A stretch of 64,000 nucleotides of DNA. Source: Euwallacea fornicatus (taxonomy: Eukaryota > Arthropoda > Insecta > Coleoptera > Curculionidae). The notes under the pieces were generated by a model. The model saw only the letters and a program-made list of their open reading frames with translations, did not search any database and was not told the origin of the DNA. Positions 63,701 to 64,000 of this stretch are shown one piece after another. The translations under genes and the position numbers were made by a program. The stretch spans positions 124,001 through 188,000 of the forward strand of contig NW_027096009.1 in NCBI RefSeq assembly GCF_040115645.1, given 5' to 3'. Each line of letters starts with the position of its first letter. Position 1 is the first letter of the stretch.

Positions 63701-64000
63701 ACATCATGATTGTATCATCTTGAGTTTCCATGAAAAATAGTACTTAAAGAGCTCAAACATACAAGTTTTGTGACTTTTCACATTTTGAAGCTCGATAACT
63801 TCGGTCAATGAGGACCAAATTTCTTAAATAAAGACTCAAATGAACCATCTCGACGAGACCTTTAACATGACGTTACACATCATGATTGTATCATCTTGAG
63901 TTTCCACGAAAAATAGTACTTTATGAGCTCAAACATACAATTTTTGTGACATTTCACAGGTTGAAGCTCGATAACTTCGGTCAATGAGGACCAAATTTCT
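60701..64000. repeat. Right-hand block copy 3, cut by the window edge
   Basis: F 60701 (CCTTCTC tail), R 60877, 61053, 61229, F 61405, G 61581, H 61757 (175 bp), D' 61932, A 62108, B 62284, 62460 (GAGGACAAAAT), K 62636 (175 bp), C 62811 (GATTATATC, CATATAATT), F 62987 (GAAGACC), G 63163, H 63339 (175 bp), 63514, J 63690, partial L 63866. From just after GGGACATTT in the first monomer it matches about 52.87-56.07 kb at a constant offset of 7,916 bp. Confidence 0.88.
63866..64000. repeat. Partial monomer (L type) at the right edge
   Basis: This is the first 135 bp of a monomer, with GACGTTAC head, TTTCCACG, GTACTTTATG and the diagnostic GACATTTCACAGG. It is cut by the end of the window, not truncated in the genome as far as can be seen, so the array continues to the right. 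Confidence 0.95.

Larger units (their letters stand above)
1..64000. repeat. 176-bp tandem satellite array filling the whole window
   Basis: Head-to-tail monomers repeat every 176 bp from the first base to the last. The word CATGNCGTNAC recurs at 1, 177 (as CATAATGATAC), 353, 529, 705, 881, 1057 and so on to 63866. All copies have one orientation, and no unrelated sequence interrupts them. Landmarks in monomer coordinates are: ATCATGAT near 14-21, A5 at 44-48, GAGCTC at 60-65, T5 at 76-80, ACATGT near 91-96, CTTCGGTCAATGAGG at 110-124, AAATTT at 128-133, ATCTCGACGAGAT at 158-170 and AGATCT at 167-172. The majority unit has about 35% G+C. Stops fall in several frames of each monomer, and 176 mod 3 = 2 rotates the frame, so the longest open stretches are about 100 bp on the plus strand and 140 bp on the minus strand. 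Monomer size and higher-order structure fit a centromeric or pericentromeric satellite; that role is inferred. Confidence 0.98.

Noticed and set aside
1..64000. Possible protein-coding repeat gene
   Set aside because: Each monomer has stop codons in several frames, and the 176-bp period rotates the frame, so nothing beyond about 100-140 bp stays open in the majority sequence on either strand.
1..64000. CRISPR array
   Set aside because: The whole 176-bp unit repeats with no short direct repeats separated by unique spacers; all of the sequence is repeat.
1..64000. Tandem rDNA or tRNA gene cluster
   Set aside because: The unit is too short for rDNA, and I see no tRNA-like cloverleaf, A/B box pair or conserved 5S sequence in the monomer.
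1..64000. Match to the Arabidopsis 178-bp, soybean 92-bp or human alpha satellite
   Set aside because: The landmarks I remember for those families do not appear. A loose likeness of the reverse complement (TGTGAAAAGT, GAGCTTC) to the soybean centromeric repeat is too short to support homology.

Overview
The whole 64 kb window is one uninterrupted tandem satellite array. No protein-coding gene, RNA gene, transposon or unique DNA can be supported anywhere in it. The basic unit is a 176-bp monomer, about 35% G+C, always in the same orientation. Taking CATGNCGTNAC as monomer position 1, base 1 of the window is base 1 of a monomer. I count 363 complete monomers (1-63865) plus a 135-bp partial one (63866-64000). 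The only length changes I find are 23 monomers of 175 bp, and two inherited 1-bp-shorter variants explain all 23. Because 176 is not a multiple of 3 and each monomer carries stops in several frames, no frame stays open beyond roughly 100-140 bp.

The array looks like a eukaryotic centromeric or pericentromeric satellite: a monomer of nucleosomal length, AT-rich, head-to-tail, with higher-order repeat (HOR) structure. I cannot name the species. A plant fits, since many plant centromeric satellites are 150-180 bp, but an animal is not excluded.

Monomers fall into recurrent variant types. I label them by diagnostic words: A (TTTAAAAG, tail CCTTCTC), B (head AATGATAC, ACTTTGAAG, CTCTATAA, ATGATCC), C (GAACTTTATG, GAGGATC, TTATTTAAAG), D (GTACTTTATG, CAAGTTTTG, GAGGATC; D* has TTCAAGC; D' has GAGGACC with AAATTAACC), E (TTCCCACGA, TTGGAGC), F (head GGCGTAAC, TTCCAAAG, GGGACATTT), G (TTCCCACGG, TACTGTATG), H (AATGTGCTC, TTTTTTGAC, 175 bp), I (TTTCCACG with ACTTTGAAG and ATGATCC), J (TTTCCATG, AAATAAAG), K (TCTCAAAG, CAATTTTGTG, 175 bp), L (GACATTTCACAGG), M (head AACGGGAC, GAACATTATG, AGAGCC), N (GTGTCAAAG, GACGACC, ACTCCAATG), P (AATATTACTT), Q (CGATTTTTG with ACAGGTTG and GACGACC), R (ATCATATTTG), S (head AACGGAAC with TTTCAAAG).

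Layout. 1-5102: irregular mixture of A-F and K. 5103-9678: two tandem 13-monomer units of 2,288 bp. 9679-20059: a 22-monomer unit of 3,871 bp, a second copy altered at its end, then a 15-monomer partial copy. 20060-38536: a zone built on an 11-monomer unit of 1,936 bp (P M N x D E B C D E Q) with four complete copies, interrupted by 22- and 16-monomer versions that carry inserted pieces of the preceding block. 38537-64000: a different repertoire (R, S, J, L, H, G, F, K) in units of 15-22 monomers with extensive block duplication.

The pattern is that of an array evolving by unequal exchange or conversion of multi-monomer blocks. Several exchange junctions can be located to within 10-30 bp. Inside the monomer there is a perfect 6-bp dyad with a 1-bp spacer, a second interrupted inverted repeat, roughly helically phased A/T tracts, and a 17-bp stretch matching 7 of the 9 essential bases of the mammalian CENP-B box.
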